Source: Ruminococcaceae bacterium UBA6413 (lineage in GTDB: Bacteria; Bacillota; Clostridia; Oscillospirales; Ruminococcaceae). Taken from it: a DNA stretch of 31,730 bases. The stretch's first letter is position 1. Each line of letters begins with the position of its first letter. The notes below the pieces were generated by a model. That model did no database searches. It worked only from the letters and a program-made list of their open reading frames with translations, and was not told where the DNA came from. Where the stretch lies: the NCBI GenBank assembly GCA_002437415.1, contig DJPL01000056.1, positions 1 to 31,730 of the forward strand, read 5' to 3'. The position numbers were made by a program, and so were the translations under genes. Positions 31,308-31,730 of this stretch are shown here, one piece after another.

Positions 31308-31730
31308 TCTCTTGATACACACCGTCGGCGGAGGGTGACAGCGGGGTTCTGTGCGTGAATAAGAAGCCGGTCGTATTTCAATCCTCGCCCTCGTGTGGAG
31401 GGCGACTATAATTGCGTCTAAATGGCTTCTGTGCTTACTTTATTTCAATCCTCGCCCTCGTGTGGAGGGCGACTTGAGTCTTGCGTCATCATCCTTGTAA
31501 GCTGACCATTTCAATCCTCGCCCTCGTGTGGAGGGCGACCAATTGAGAGTACATATAAGGCAGTCGGTGACGGCATTTCAATCCTCGCCCTCGTGTGGAG
31601 GGCGACCCTCAGCAAGCACTGGCAGATAGTCTTAATACTTCTATTTCAATCCTCGCCCTCGTGTGGAGGGCGACAAGCACCTACCGATGTGTTATAATAT
31701 AGATACAGTATTTCAATCCTCGCCCTCGTG
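31308..31730 (-). CRISPR. CRISPR array, type I-C-like repeats, leader-distal end, truncated by window edge
   Basis: Five identical 32-bp repeats start at 31375, 31442, 31508, 31575 and 31643; a sixth is cut at 31710-31730. On the plus strand each begins ATTTCAATCC and ends GGAGGGCGAC. Read on the minus strand it is GTCGC...GGATTGAAAT, the type I-C pattern, so crRNA should be made on the minus strand and the leader should lie beyond the right edge. The five complete spacers are 35, 34, 35, 36 and 35 bp. A degenerate repeat (31308-31339) precedes the first full repeat by a 35-bp extra spacer (31340-31374). The inner palindrome CGCCCTC/GAGGGCG gives the Cas5d-cleaved hairpin expected for this type. 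No cas gene is in the window. Confidence 0.95.

Overview
The window looks like chromosome from a mesophilic anaerobic Firmicute of the gut or rumen, most likely Ruminococcaceae/Oscillospiraceae (Ruminococcus or [Eubacterium] siraeum-like). This placement is an inference from gene content, not a database match. It rests on moderate GC, strong AAAGGAG-type ribosome binding sites, sigma-A promoters, a reverse rubrerythrin, the ylxM-ffh-rpsP-khpA operon, a lon-ysxC pair, a GH130 mannan phosphorylase and a GH3 glycosidase. No phage, IS element, rRNA or tRNA was recognised.

Layout. 1-5000: acetate kinase (-), a type I toxin-antitoxin locus (holin-like peptide plus convergent antisense RNA), a YdcF-family protein (-) and a secreted clostripain-family (C11) lipoprotein protease (-). 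5000-8600: reverse rubrerythrin (+) with a strong promoter and a dyad in its leader, then two unknown genes (-), one a membrane protein. 8600-12050: ilvB-ilvN-ilvC (+), the first steps of branched-chain amino acid synthesis, closed by a strong terminator. 12060-17410: lon, ysxC, an RlmN/Cfr-family radical SAM enzyme and aroB (+), tightly packed behind tandem promoters. 17410-19026: an AlbA_2-type putative regulator (+) behind an AT-rich array of TTTAAA boxes spaced about 20-21 bp. 19080-20360: an HD-domain protein and a CmpB-like membrane protein (-). 20470-23150: ylxM-ffh-rpsP-khpA (-), a protein targeting and ribosome operon with a long leader that contains a 32-bp tandem repeat. 23180-26220: a PfkB sugar kinase (+) convergent with a GH3 glycosidase (-). 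26230-29960: small cell-envelope genes (-), including a PadR-DUF1700-DUF4097 module. Two promoters here share an 85-bp duplicated sequence with four WalR/PhoP-like boxes at 11-bp pitch. 30040-31220: a GH130 mannooligosaccharide phosphorylase (-). 31308-end: the leader-distal end of a type I-C-like CRISPR array, with a degenerate terminal repeat; it runs off the right edge and no cas genes are in view.

Most genes are housekeeping or metabolic. The signals most worth a second look are regulatory or RNA-level: the type I toxin-antitoxin locus, the TTTAAA array, the duplicated four-box promoters, the PadR operator, the ylxM leader repeats, and the degenerate end of the CRISPR array. I found no clearly new multi-gene system. 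The least explained genes are the pair at 6055-8411 and the TTTAAA-array regulator.
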